Of a stretch of DNA of 64,000 nucleotides, positions 11,988 to 23,325 are shown in pieces (positions within the stretch are counted from its first letter, which is position 1; the number at the start of each line of letters is the position of its first letter). The DNA is from Polytrichum commune (lineage: Eukaryota > Streptophyta > Polytrichopsida > Polytrichales > Polytrichaceae): the NCBI GenBank assembly GCA_950295325.1, contig OX485804.1, positions 18,042,001 to 18,106,000 of the forward strand, read 5' to 3'. Made by a program: the position numbers and the translations under genes. A model generated the notes under the pieces. The model was given only the letters and a program-made list of their open reading frames with translations, did no database searches and had not been told where the DNA came from.

Positions 11988-12600
11988 TGCCCTGATAACA
12001 ACACATAACTTCATTAACCATATTATTGTGCCGCCTACATAAAGCTCTATTACATGAGAAGTATACACGAATATGGAAACCCATACCCAAATATTAAAGC
12101 ACAACACTGGGCGTGGACATTCAGTAGTTTAGGCGAACATTGATCAACAATAATAAATACAAATCATATTTTATTGACCATGATCAAACAAATACACATC
12201 ATATTTCAGTATGCCTTTATCATGGACCAAAGATATTGATGACACTTTAGTTGTTCAAGTGGGTGATATTTATAGAGGGGTCCCCACGAAATGATGTCCC
12301 TGTTTTCGGAATTCAATGGGGCTTTATCAATACTGATTACACTGCGACCTTGACAGTAGCAATTAAAGGAGCCCAATTGAATACAAGGATATTAGACACT
12401 ATGCTATACGCGGAGGTTAGTATCATTGGAACCTATTCAGAGCACCGATTATAGGTTTATGACAATTACGCGTTTATCCGTCTTGTAGATTGAAGATGTG
12501 TTCGAGGATGTAAATACCGGTGGCCGCCCTTCACAACACTTCATTATGTTAAAGGATGAGCTACACCTACACCTACACCTACACCTATTAATGGATTAAA
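11988..12600. promoter_or_regulatory. Upstream region of the transposase gene
   Basis: This sequence lies just 5' of the minus-strand ATG at 11987. It is AT-rich, with an ORF at 12251-12454 (+) that has no recognisable domain. A short (CTACAC)n repeat at about 12561-12588 borders the palindrome cluster. No promoter element can be fixed by eye. Confidence 0.35.
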
Positions 12601-12604
12601 TGAT

Positions 12605-12964
12605 TTCCTCTCGGCGGAGAGGAACTTGGCGTGGAGATTCCTCTCGGCCGAGAGGAAAATTCTCTCCATGGTCTTTACACCCCGTGGGCGCGTGACTAGG
12701 ACTAGCGGACCATGTCCACTTGCTGATCACATGGAACCATTCTCCACTTCAGTCTTCAAAGTTCTCATTTGGATTTAGGTTGGAGCGCAGTTTGGCGCCG
12801 TAACTCGGATATCGGTTCATCCCGCGTTGCCAGTTCTGATAACAAAAAATGGCCCAATTGGAGCTCTCATTCGGTGCCAGGGTACAGGGTGTCGGGTTTC
12901 CTCTCGGCCGAGAGGAAACTTGGTGCCAGGGTGAAGGGTGAGTTTTCCTCTCGGCCGAGAGGAA
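12605..12964. repeat. Palindrome cluster 1 (four copies)
   Basis: Copies of TTCCTCTCG-NN-CGAGAGGAA lie at 12605-12624 (one arm mismatch), 12638-12657, 12898-12917 and 12945-12964. The centre is GC in all four. Three copies are followed by AACTTGG or AAACTTGGTG, so the repeat unit is longer than the palindrome. The cluster is 0.6-1.0 kb upstream of the transposase ATG. The same palindrome occurs upstream of and inside the ParB-like gene at 18.5-21.8 kb. Confidence 0.85.
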
Positions 12965-13010
12965 ACTTGGTGGCAGTGTTCATGAGGAAAAAAGGGCTAT
13001 GTCAGCTGGG

Positions 13011-13057
13011 CCGTACAACTGTACGGCTGCCACGTGGATGAAGTTGTACGGACAACT
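13011..13057. repeat. Two short palindromes of another type
   Basis: CCGTACA-AC-TGTACGG (13011-13026) is followed by AGTTGT-ACGG-ACAACT (13042-13057). Both share GTAC/ACAACT words and sit directly beside palindrome cluster 1. Stacked two-fold symmetry like this suggests protein-binding sites, but nothing proves it. Confidence 0.6.
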
Positions 13058-13059
13058 GA

Positions 13060-16000
13060 TCGTAGGATCAACGGCAAAAGAAAACATACACTACTTAAAC
13101 CGGCACCTGTAAAAGAGAGCATGTGTTGGGTTCTGAATGCGTGTAGTGTCGACAATGAGAGGTATGGAAATGCCTCAAGAGTGAGAGTCGGAGACGGTTG
13201 TGGGTATGGGCCTTATATAGTAGATGGGAGATTGGTGGTTTTGAAATAGACGGGATCCTCTCTTGTACGGAGAATCAGCAGTTGAGGAGGTGTAGAGAGA
13301 ATGATTGTTTGGCGAGTAGATGTGCTTTCTAGTTGATAGTACATATAATGTACATTCTACACTACCTTCCATTGAATGCGACTGATCTCAAAATTTCGAA
13401 TTTAGTGTACATATATCCTCTCCAATGTGTTCATTGATTGTTGATCGTGGTCTAGTGTGATGAACTCTCAATCCCACTGTAGTCCAATCTCCTATAAACA
13501 TGTGTCATTATGGTATTTGTTCTTTCACAATCACCGAACCACGCACCGACCAGTGGGCCATGGTGGCAGCATGCAATATTTAGTAAATGCCAAAAAATTT
13601 ACCCTAAACCCTTAACCAAAAAAACGGCAAGATGAACCATCATTAATATCCATGGGCCCACTATATAATTGCACTCAAAACAATGTGCCATTGATATATG
13701 AATTTAAGACATTAAAAGGTAGAGTGGAAAAAAAGGCTAACCCCAAACCCCAAACCATCTTGGAGTGTGAAACTAAACATTGTTGTAACTTAATATCATG
13801 TCACACTTGTCTATAGCAAACATGATCCAGTGGGTGACTTGTGGCGAATTCCAAAAATGTGGGGTCAATTGCCATTTCGTAGATGCTTCCATGTTAAGTT
13901 CTTTGTTTGTTAAAATTATGAAAACAATCACTACACTGATTACCCAAATTGGTGAGGGATGGCTAATAGTGTTGTTGGGAAAGTACACTAAATAGGATGT
14001 TGAGTGTTTAATACACTAAATGAGAACAAATACACTCAATATCAATAACCATTAGTGTTAGTAAAGATATGGGAAAAATTGGGATATAATAAGGGATGTG
14101 GTAGTCGGGAAGAAAGCGGTACATTTATGTCCAGCACTAATGGTTAAAGAATTGAAAATTAGTTTTGAGCAAGGTAGGGTGGTGGTAGCAAACCCCAAAT
14201 ATAATCAAACACTAAATATCTTATTTAGTGTAGTGAAGGTGATACTAAAGTTCTTTATGCTAGGGATTTAGTGGCAGCAACAGAGCTAGGAAGCATTGGT
14301 CATCGTGAGTAATATTTATAACATCATTATTCATTTAAAGTATTGGCACTGTTCGTTGACAAGCAATGTGTTTGCATACGAAATGTTTAATCACACTACT
14401 AGCACCTTAGAGAACGCACTAATTTTCTCAAAATGAGCATGTATTTGTGAATTCAAAGATGTATGTGGAGTTTTAGAATGAGTCTTCGTATTATTATAAG
14501 ATAGCTATGTCCAATTTTGGTTCCTTATCTTAATCAAACACCTAGTATATGTCAGTGATATGTGGTTTGATGTGGCTCCAAGAATGGATAATAAAAAGGA
14601 GCTTTATTTTAAGGTATGAGGAGCCAAAAAGCTCGCGATGGGACTAGAGGTACATGTTGTCAAAAAGGCTAATTGCGTGGAGTACTAAAGCACAAGGGCG
14701 TCTACGAGATAGCGGTTGATATCAACTTTATGATCCACTCGGAAAAAGACTTGAGAGTACTATGATCTAAAATAGGGACAACGGTCAAAATCATCATATG
14801 GTCTCCAAAAATGATTAAGAAATGGCTATATCATGACTTGGATAAGGTAACCACTTGTTTCATATCCAACGATAAGTGGGTGCAGAGGTAAAAAATGTCC
14901 ATATAAGAAATGCTTAACTTAGCTCACTTACTTATTGACTTTATTAGTTTTTTCGGTAGCTATGATCTATAATTGACATGATTAAGTATGCCTCCTTGAT
15001 GCCTTTGACCTTGAAATGTGAGTGTATCTAATCCAGTATAACACCACAATGGGCCCACAATATATGTGTGAAATAGTGGAAGAGCAAGATTTAAATGAGA
15101 TGCATGAAAATGGGAAAATGTTTAATGCACAGCCACATTTTAAGAACTAAAAAGAAAAGAGGATGTGGACCCAAGCAATGGGAATCATTACTAACCAACT
15201 AGATGATGGTCTCCATAACATTATTTAGTTGTTATTGAGTGTTCCGTTATAATAATAGTAGGGCTCGGGGCAATCACATCCCCCTTCCATTTCGTTATCG
15301 CGTGCGTTTACCAGGTACGCAACTCCCGTATTATGTGGCCCTGATTATAATCACTTACAATGCGTTTTATTCCAATATTGAGTGATGCAATTTGTTTTAA
15401 TGTAGGAACCCCTTGTGGCCCTTCTAACAGAGGATCCAAAAATGTAATTATATGTATGAAACAAATATGTTTTGAACCATATGATTGCATTGAAAACCTG
15501 ATTATTTGGTTTTTTTGATACATGTACCATAGGTCAAACTACCCAACTTTTTGGAATTTTTGATAAAATTTCAACATTGTGAACGACTTATAATTTTCAT
15601 GGCAGGCAACTAGTCGTGGTTTATAACTCTAATTGGAGGCAACTATTCGGGTGGATTTTTAGAACTATGTGTAGGCAGCTTTTTTCTCATCTCATTTTAT
15701 TTAATTTGGTCTTCAAAAAAATGAGGGGTTGATATAAAACTATTCCCAGTAGGCAATGTTGAGAAGGCATAATTTGAAGCATCACATCCGATTTAATGAA
15801 TTCTTCAAAACCAAGTGCAGCCTCCATGTAACAGGTGAGGCTATATTTACAACGTTACAACATTACACCATGATTATAGAGACATGGATGCATTAATGAT
15901 CAAAGTTGGTTCAACATTTTCCCATTACCATTTTGTAGATGTGATTTTTCCACTCACAACGTGAACTTTGGCCCAAATATTATGAGTTGCATGGCATGGA

Positions 16001-17148
16001 TTTTAAAAGAGACATGTGCCCAACTTGGAGGTCATGTCATCATAATCAAAGTGTTGTAAGGTCAAGGTTTTGTGTGCCAAAAAAAACTATGTGTTACAAC
16101 TTAATGTATTTCAAGTACCTTCTCTTGCATATTTATCATATGTTCTTAAAGAAAATCTGTTTTGTGTGTTTATTATAGTCAAATTTCATGAAACAGTTTG
16201 GCACGCATATGGAAGATTTACTCATCACTAGTAATGCTTCTTATTTGAATGAAATACTCATGTTTTATAAAGATAGGTTGAGATAATTTGAATGAATTGC
16301 TCATGTTTTATAAAGGCAATAATTTGAAGGGTTGCTTGTATTTCATAGGGAAGGGTAACTCTAAATTTTCCCTTTCAAAATGAAGGGTTACCTCAAAAAC
16401 TGCCTTTCATGTATGTATTGAAGTTTTGTTGAAAGTGCACATTACCATGTTTATCATTTAAGTGACGTTGAAAACTATAAAACAAGTAAGACCAAAGAAC
16501 ACACATGGTTAAAAGATAGAACTATTTCATTAATGAAACATGGATGTTTGAGTACAATAAAACGGTAATGACATCTCAACATATTGATATCAATGATAAT
16601 GTCGAGGACAACAAGAAAGCAGTAGTATAAAGATGTAAGAAACTCACAATCTAAATCGCATTTGAAATCTTTTATGAATCATTCATGCACCTCTCCCAAA
16701 TATCTTTAAAATCAAGAGACTCCATAGGAATCTTCGCCATACTCCATTTTGAAGGGTTTAATAAAAATCACCCCTTCTTTTTTGAAGGGTTGCAAAAAAA
16801 ATTTGAAGGGAGTGTGAAGTTCTGGACCCCAAGAAAAGGGTAATAGCCATTCAATTTTTGTCCCTGCTTTATATCATGGTGCTTGCATAATAATTTATCT
16901 ATCACTTAACAGACGAGGAATTGCCAAAGTGCAAGAAAATAAAATTGTAAGACAAGATCCATGTTCAGGGGTCTCTTTTGAGGTATGAAGCCCGCCTTTA
17001 CATAAATATATATAGGTTTGCCTATGTGCCCCCCCCCCCCGGTCCAAACGTACTCTATCGACACATGTCGATTGGAGCTCCCCTACACGGGCTATTAGTC
17101 GGTATAGAGGGTCATCATGGGTAGGTGAGATGATCTTGGCCGTTTATA
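13060..17148. other. Gene desert inside the 22-kb candidate
   Basis: About 4 kb of AT-rich sequence holds only short ORFs without domains. Repeated GAAGGGTT words appear at 16320-16400 and 16745-16815. A run of about 10 C is at 17031. I see no RNA gene, transposase or long ORF, so the role, if any, is unknown. Confidence 0.5.
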
Positions 17149-17424
17149 ATGACGGCTCAATGTAGGCCGTCGATGCGGGCCACTATCCGAGGCCCCCGGG
17201 TGGAGTCCCTTCGGAATCATTGCGCCTTTTCATTTGTGGCCGCACCTCCTCACTCCCCTCCTCCCTCTCTCCCTCACTCCAACTCTCTCCTTCTCTTTTC
17301 CTCGCATTGCCTCACATTTCCTCGCCTCATTGCATTTCCACGCAATCTCCCACTACTCCAGGTTTGGGCGCGGAGGTGCATATCCAGCGGCTTTGGAAAT
17401 CTTCGGCGCGCCTCACAACTTCTG
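17149..17424 (+). promoter_or_regulatory. Putative 5' untranslated exon of the ParB-like gene
   Basis: This is a GC-richer block with a strongly pyrimidine-rich leader (CTCCCTCTCTCCCTCACTCC). It ends at a good splice donor, CTTCTG|GTGAGTATT, at 17424/17425. The next matching acceptor is TTTTGCAG at 20144-20151, five bases before the ATG at 20157. Spliced that way, it would be a leader exon and the intron 17425-20151 would hold the minisatellite and two palindrome clusters. The ORFs through it change frame freely and I do not treat them as coding. Inference. Confidence 0.4.
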
Positions 17425-17639
17425 GTGAGTATTCCACCACTACACCAGATTTTGCTTAAAACTTCATGTTTGAATGTTGGTATGGAGCGATTTGATGCAC
17501 ATTCTTTGAGTCATTATCAGTATGTTTGTATGTGCTTTGAATCTGTTGGTCTTGTGCGATTTCTATGAACATCTGAAAATAACTGGTGCATCTCTCAAGT
17601 CAGATTTGTGCTCTCTCCACTTAGAGTATGTGTTTGAGT

Positions 17640-18030
17640 TATCTATTAGGTTTGAATGTGTTGAGTTGTTGAAAGTGCTGAGTTGTTGAAAGTGCTGAGT
17701 TGTTGAGTTGTTGAAAGTGCTGAGTTGTTGAGTTGTTGGGTTGAATGTGTTGAGTTATCTATCAGGGTTGAATGTGTTGAGTTGTTGGGCTGTTGGGTTG
17801 AATGTGTTGAGTTGTGTTGAGTTGTGTTGAGTTGTTGAATGTGTTGAGTTGTTGGGTTGTTGGGTTGAATGTGTTGAGTTGTGTTGAGTTGTTGAATGTG
17901 TTGAGTTATCTATCAGGGTTGAGTTGTTGAGTTGTTGGGTTGAATGTGTTGAGTTATCTATCAGGGTTGAATGTGTTGAGTTGTTGGTTGGGGTGAAGAA
18001 ATTTCAGGGTTGAATGTGTTGGGTTGAATG
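17640..18030. repeat. TTGAGTTG minisatellite
   Basis: Irregular tandem copies of GTTGAGTTGTTG, TTGAATGTGTTGAG and TTGAGTTATCTATCAGGG run for about 390 bp. Higher-order units are visible: the ATCTATCAGGGTTGA block recurs at about 17758, 17909 and 17955. It lies in the proposed leader intron of the ParB-like gene. Confidence 0.85.
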
Positions 18031-18539
18031 CTTTAGGTTGCTGAAATATCTTGCTTGAATAAGTAAACATAGTATCTTCAATGTTCTGTTCCTCAACTTC
18101 CTCAAATAATGGTGGATCTAGTTGAATATCAATGTAGCAATTGTAACTGTAGTGGCATTCATCAATGTAAACACTAAACCCTAGAAAATAAACTAAGCAA
18201 ATGTTCTTCTTTTCAATCTCCAGTGACTATATTGTATTTGTTGTTGCCGAACTAGTTCCAAAGTTTGTCTTTCTTCTGCGTTAATTGTTTGTGTGATAAT
18301 CATGCAGTCTCATTGAAAAATCACATCTTATTGCAAGAAATTGAGCCATTGCAGTCTGATAGAGCCATTGACACAATAGTTATGTTTTGGCATGTGCATT
18401 GATATCAATTGCATGAATTCAAAGTCGGTCTTTAATGCTTGATTCAACTCAATGTTACAAAACTCAAAATAGTGTCACAAAATAGTGTGGATAACTTATC
18501 CCTCACACAAACCCTCCCTCAAGCACCAGGATGGGAGGG

Positions 18540-19145
18540 AAAACTTCCTCTCGGGCGAGAGGAAGATTTCCCTGGGGGTTCGCATTTTCAGAGCCCCCCA
18601 CCCTCACTCTCACACTTGAGGGTGAAAACTTCCTCTCGCTCGAGAGGAAGTTCTCCCCTGGCCTCTCATTTTCAAAAGGCCCTCCACACCCTCACTCTCA
18701 CACTTGAGGAGGGTGAAAACTTCCTCTCGCTCGAGAGGAAGTTCTCCCCTGGCCTCTCATTTTCAAAAGGCCCTCCACACCCTCACTCTCACACTTGAGG
18801 AGGGTGAAAACTTCCTCTTGCTCGAGAGGAAGTTCTCCCTTGGCCTCTCATTTTCAAGAGGCCCTCCACACCCTCACTCACACTTGAGGAGGGTGAAAAC
18901 TTCCTCTCGTTCGAGAGGAAGTTCTCCCCTGGCCTCTCATTTTCAAGAGGCCCTCCACACCCTCACTCACACTTGAGGAGGGTGAAAACTTCCTCTCGCT
19001 CGAGAGGAAGTTCTCCCCTGGCCTCTCATTTTCAAGAGGCCCTCCACACCCTCACTCACACTTGAGGAGGGTGAAAACTTCCTCTCGCTCGAGAGGAAGT
19101 TCTCCCCTGGCCTCTCATTTTTAAGAGGCCCTCCACACCCTCACA
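18540..19145. repeat. Palindrome cluster 2: seven units of 85-91 bp
   Basis: Palindromes start at 18544, 18629, 18720, 18811, 18900, 18989 and 19078; the steps are 85, 91, 91, 89, 89 and 89 bp. Each unit is a palindrome with arms AACTTCCTCTCG / CGAGAGGAAGTT and a two-base centre, then a conserved tail (GGCCTCTCATTTTCAA, CCCTCCACACCCTCACTC, ACTTGAGGAGGGTG). The centres are GG, CT, CT, CT, TT, CT, CT. The copy at 18811 has one arm substitution. The 91-to-89 change is loss of one TC or CT pair in the tail. The ORFs through it (18439-18798, 18704-18976) are products of the repeat. Confidence 0.9.
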
Positions 19146-19787
19146 CACTGACGTCTCCCTAGCCTACAATCCTTTTTCAAATATTCAAAGATGTCAATTC
19201 TTCGAGTCATTTCTCTGTCAATATCGTCATCCTTGCACCAGGCAGAAGCACGTTTCAAATCAAGCTCATTGATGATCACATTACAAAGAACTGGATACTT
19301 GGAACCAAGATGTGTAATTACCGACAATCTTGAGTATGTGCTGTGATGAATGCTTAATAGAGAAGTTTTTGATAGAGCTTGCGACTAAAATTACTTTGGT
19401 ATGCAAACGTCTTCATACATTATTAATCGATTTTGGCGATTTGTGGTTGGAAAATGGCAGGTTCGTTATCTCAGACAGTTTCGTGAGTTGCAACTCCCTT
19501 GCCTTGAATTCAACCCTCTTTGCAAGGTACAAGTTCGACTTCAAGAAAATGATAAAGAAAAAGAATGTCATTGTTATTTACAACTGATATGTGATGTTTG
19601 TTCATCAATCCCTACTCATGGGGAGCGTGGGAACTGGTTTAATGTTTAATTAGTCTATATTATGTTAGTAAATCAAATATGGATGAATGGATGCATGTCT
19701 TTTATTTTGTTTTTGGTTTCCATCAATTTATAATGATGTGGGTTAGGTATTCGATGACAAACCCCTATCAACATGACAGCAGGAAAG

Positions 19788-20022
19788 GGAAAACTTCCTC
19801 TCGAGCGAGAGGAAGTTTTCCCCTGCGCTCACATTTTAAGAGCCCCTCCCAACCCTCACACGCAGACTTGAGGAGAGGGAAAACTTCCTCTCGACCGAGA
19901 GGAAGTTTTCCCTTGCACACTCATCTTATTAGCCCTCTCCTAGCCCTCACTCCCTAGACTTCAATCCACCCCTATCAACATAGAGCAGGAAAGGGAAAAC
20001 TTCCTCTCGACCGAGAGGAAGT
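19788..20022. repeat. Palindrome cluster 3 (three copies)
   Basis: The palindromes are centred in 19794-19815, 19884-19905 and 20000-20021, with centres AG, AC and AC. Symmetry extends past the core: the first has 17-base arms from GGGAAAAC, the second 18-base arms from AGGGAAAAC, and the third 19-base arms with one mismatch. The last lies 135 bp before the ATG at 20157, just upstream of the acceptor of the proposed leader intron. Confidence 0.9.
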
Positions 20023-20156
20023 TCTCCCTTGCACACTCATCCGTCACAGTATGTAAACCCTATTTATCAACGTACGCGATAGCCTCAAGGTGCAAGCTCT
20101 CTCAAGCTTGCTTTATTCCACAAATACTAACCATTTCAATTTGTTTTGCAGGTGAC

Positions 20157-21590
20157 ATGGAGAAGGAAGTGCTATGGACAGACCTTGTTGGGACAATGGA
20201 AATAGGGCAGAAGGGTGTCTATTGGGAATTAAAAGACACTCACTTGAGACACTGGTCAATTCAGGTACACAGGAGGGACAAAGAATCTCCGTTAAAACTA
20301 ACCCTCGCATACAGGGTAGGAAAAAATTGGATTCCAAACCTAGGAAACGCAATAACCCTGGCATCGGTCGGCGATCGCGACCAGCTTAATGTAACGGTGC
20401 TCGAAGGACTCGAAGAACGCACTTTGTCCATCGACTGCAAAAGACATAGATTTCACCTGGAGCCATTCACCCAATCAATCGAAATGCTTTCTCATGCGGA
20501 TAAAGAAGAGATGGAGAGAGTGATGGTCTCCGGTGTATCGAAGAAGGAAATTAACTTCCTTCTTGAAGCAATAGGTGATATCAATTCGAGAGAGGCAAAC
20601 GAAATGGAGGCTCTTAGGACGCAAAAGAAGAAACAAGCGGAGACACTTCTGAAATCTAGGACTGATGATGAGGGGAGTAAGAAGAAGAAACAAAAGAAGC
20701 AAAAACCCGGCGATCAAGATGTTGAAGGAACAAGAGAGGTGGCAAAGAAGCCCAAGAAGGCTTCTGGTGAACTCGTTCCCTTGGCAACGCCTACAAACGC
20801 GACGCCAATTATGCAAAGCCATCCCCAAGAGACATCAAGTGCAAGGAAACCTCCGGCCTCAAAGAGAACTACTGATGAGGAGCGGAAGACAAAACCTAAG
20901 AAGGCGAAGGCTGCGGATGCATCGGAAGAAACTCTACTAGTGCTCACCGCAACAGAGAGGGGCAGAGTCATCGCACATGGCGAGGAACCAAGCCTGGAGG
21001 AAGCTGCAGCGGACCGCAAGAAATTTGTCCAATTATTTGGACACTTATATCCTTTCGGTATCGAGAAAGTTTTTCATGTCCACATAAAGAAGATGTTGAG
21101 CGCAAAGTCTTATCAGGTTACTCGCCCATTGGATGATGTCGGAGTAGCTCTCATGAAAAACTACCTTATACAGACCCCACCAGCGTGGCCCAATCACAAT
21201 CTATGTCTCATGCCGAAACTCAATAAGGGTGAGACATGGAGAGAAAGAATGACCTGGGACGATATCAAGGACGACAATTTTGTGATCATCAATGGTCAAC
21301 ACAGCGTGGCTGCTTCGAGGCAGATTATAGGGCACAAGGATACAGATCGAACACTCAAGGATAAATTGAAGATTTGGCCTTGTACGATTGTTTGGACCAA
21401 TGATCCAAACATGACAGTTCGTCTCTCCTATACTCTAAACAACTCTAATTCTTTCAACAAGTTCACTCCTACTTGGACAACACAAATTATGTACTGTCGT
21501 AGGGTGTGGGTGAAACTAGGGAGGCCCTCTAAACAACGGATCAACGCTGTGGGGACAACTATAGACCCCAAAATGAAGGAGGCATGGAGA
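20157..21590 (+). CDS. ParB-like/FCP1-like mosaic gene, exon 1: ParB/Srx-like region
   Basis: The exon has 478 codons from ATG 20157, which follows an acceptor (TTTTGCAG) at 20151, to the donor AGA|GTAAGT at 21590. Residues 1-130 form a compact region (VLWTDLVGTMEIG, LKDTHLRHWSIQVHRRD) that I cannot name. Residues about 165-260 are Lys-rich and disordered (KKKKQKKQK), a likely nuclear-localisation and linker region. Residues about 375-390 carry FVIINGQHSVAAS, matching the GQH/GHHR-type box of ParB/sulfiredoxin-fold proteins; canonical Arg after His is Ser here. Known members bind DNA or nucleotides; the function here is inferred only from the box. The gene is transcribed away from the transposase gene. 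Confidence 0.6.
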
Positions 21591-21654
21591 GTAAGTTTTC
21601 ATACACCCACTTTCATTCCAACTTTTATTTTTGCACTCCCACATGCAGACTCCT

Positions 21655-21803
21655 CTCCCATCCCTCAATCAGGGATCAAAGGCTTGAGGGAGGTGAGGGA
21701 ACTTCCTCTCGGCCGAGAGGAAGTTCCATCGCCTCCCTCAAGCCCTTGATCCCTGATTGAGGGATGGGAGGATTCATGGAACTTCCTCTCGGCCGAGAGG
21801 AAG
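21655..21803. repeat. Palindrome cluster 4, including a ~110-bp palindrome, in intron 1
   Basis: Two copies, 21702-21723 and 21782-21803, both have a GC centre. The first is the middle of a much longer palindrome, 21661-21764. Its arms of about 52 bases (TCCCTCAATCAGGGATCAA, GGCTTGAGGGAGG) match with about 3 differences and extend a few bases further with a gap. The cluster lies wholly in the intron 21591-21868. A hairpin this long in a transcript would be very stable. Confidence 0.9.
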
Positions 21804-21868
21804 TTCCCTCGCCTCTACCCTCCATTCATAGTTACTTCAACTTGTGTTCTAACACTTCTCCATTGCAG

Positions 21869-23247
21869 AATTTCACGACAAGCATGGAGGCTTCATTTAC
21901 CGCCATTGCTAGAGGGATCACCCACAATGACCTTAATGCTGAGCTGGCACTCATCATGGCAGATGATGAGACCTCAAGGATGTGGAAGAAGGTATTTCAA
22001 GGACACGAGAAAGGGACCCTTATTAACCCGGACAAACCAGGCTCCACCTATTTAGAAGAATATCTGGACACGCAACAGAAACAGCGAGCCCGCCACGACA
22101 AGAAAAAATCGGCAACACCATTCGAGAAGAAGCCGTATGTTTGTAAGCCATTGACCAGGGAAACTTTCAGGGTGATGGCAGGCCTAACACGGCCCGACTA
22201 TCTTCTGTGTGCGAGACGTATCCTCGAGGTGAGGCCTGGCGAAGAGGTTCCTAGAGTCTCTCTCCGTGTCACGATGTCACGACCTTGAAGTCGTGGTGTA
22301 ATTTTAGGAAGTGGAAGAATATTCTTCTGCAAGAGTTGTCAGCACACGACCCAGACGATCTTGGCATTTGGGGAAAGGACTCGGAGGACAATGAATGCCT
22401 TAATAGATCTGTTTGGGACAAATTCAAGAGGGACCATGGCATCACGAAGGCCAAATGGGTGAAGCTTTATCAGGTTGCAGGTGATGGTTGGCTAAATAAG
22501 AAGCGGTTGCCGAACTACAAGAAACTGGACCCTACCCCGGCATGCTTGCGTTTGTTGTAAGAGTGGCTGCAAACACCGGTAGAAGAGAGTCAAGGACAAG
22601 TGATCACTCGATATGTAGATTATAATTCTCTGAAGCGGAAGTTGGTGATCCCTAATCAGGACAAGGTCGACACTGATTGGTTCTCGAAGTTCACCATTAC
22701 AGGGGGCTTCATCGACTTTAGATTCATCCCGGGGTGTGTCGATAAGGCAGTATCATCGTCGGTGGTCGAGTCCTTGGTGAAGTATGTTGCAAACCCGATC
22801 TGGGTCCCGGGCCTCAAAAAAATCCCCGCTTGGATGATTGTGTCCGATTTGCGCAACCACCCCACGGCTGAAGAGTTCATCTCCGCCTTGATTCGCAAGC
22901 ACCCGGGGACGTTTCTGAACGTTCCGTCAGTTTATCTACCTTGTCACGCTGAGGATCAAACCTTCAACAAGGAAATAGATTGGCTAAGGACTACCCCTCT
23001 TTTTTATGTGGACTTCCTCACTTGCCGAAGTATCCTCCCGCGCCACAAGCAGTTTCGATGTCCCATGATAGCGCCTGTAACTCGGCGTTACAATGTGAAC
23101 CCGAAGGAGTGGTCGGAGCTTTTATACGAAGCGAACAGAGGCGAGTTGCGAATGGAGGTTTACAACTCGTTTCTCAGCAACCTTGGAAACTCGGGAGGAG
23201 TTGTGATAAATCTATTCGGCGGGTTGAAGCCTATTGCTGCCGCATTT
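21869..23247 (+). pseudogene. Mosaic gene exon 2, with a frameshift and a stop
   Basis: The exon runs from acceptor TTGCAG (21868) to donor TTT|GTGAGT (23247). It encodes about 460 residues of no recognised family (SMEASFTAIARG; CNFRKWKNILLQEL; KLVIPNQDKVDTDWF). Two lesions are visible. The opening frame closes at TGA 22286 and the coding continues in another frame from about 22255-22290; the exon length (1379) fits loss of one base. An in-frame TAA at 22558 then splits LRLL from EWLQTP. Both flanking segments look coding, so these are real defects or sequencing errors, not intron borders: no matching donor-acceptor pair resolves them. This copy of the gene is therefore probably not able to make full-length protein. 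Confidence 0.6.
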
Positions 23248-23325
23248 GTGAGTACATACAATATCCGCAACCTTGCTTTTATTCGCAGGCTTGTTTATCT
23301 ATTCTGATATTTTTCATGTATGCAG

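Noticed and set aside
18439..18976. ORFs of 90-119 codons through the palindrome array
   Set aside because: They simply read the tandem repeat in different frames and have no coding features.
18540..19145. CRISPR-like look: regularly spaced palindromic repeats
   Set aside because: The sequence between palindromes is itself repeated in every unit, there are no unique spacers or cas genes, and the context is plant nuclear DNA.
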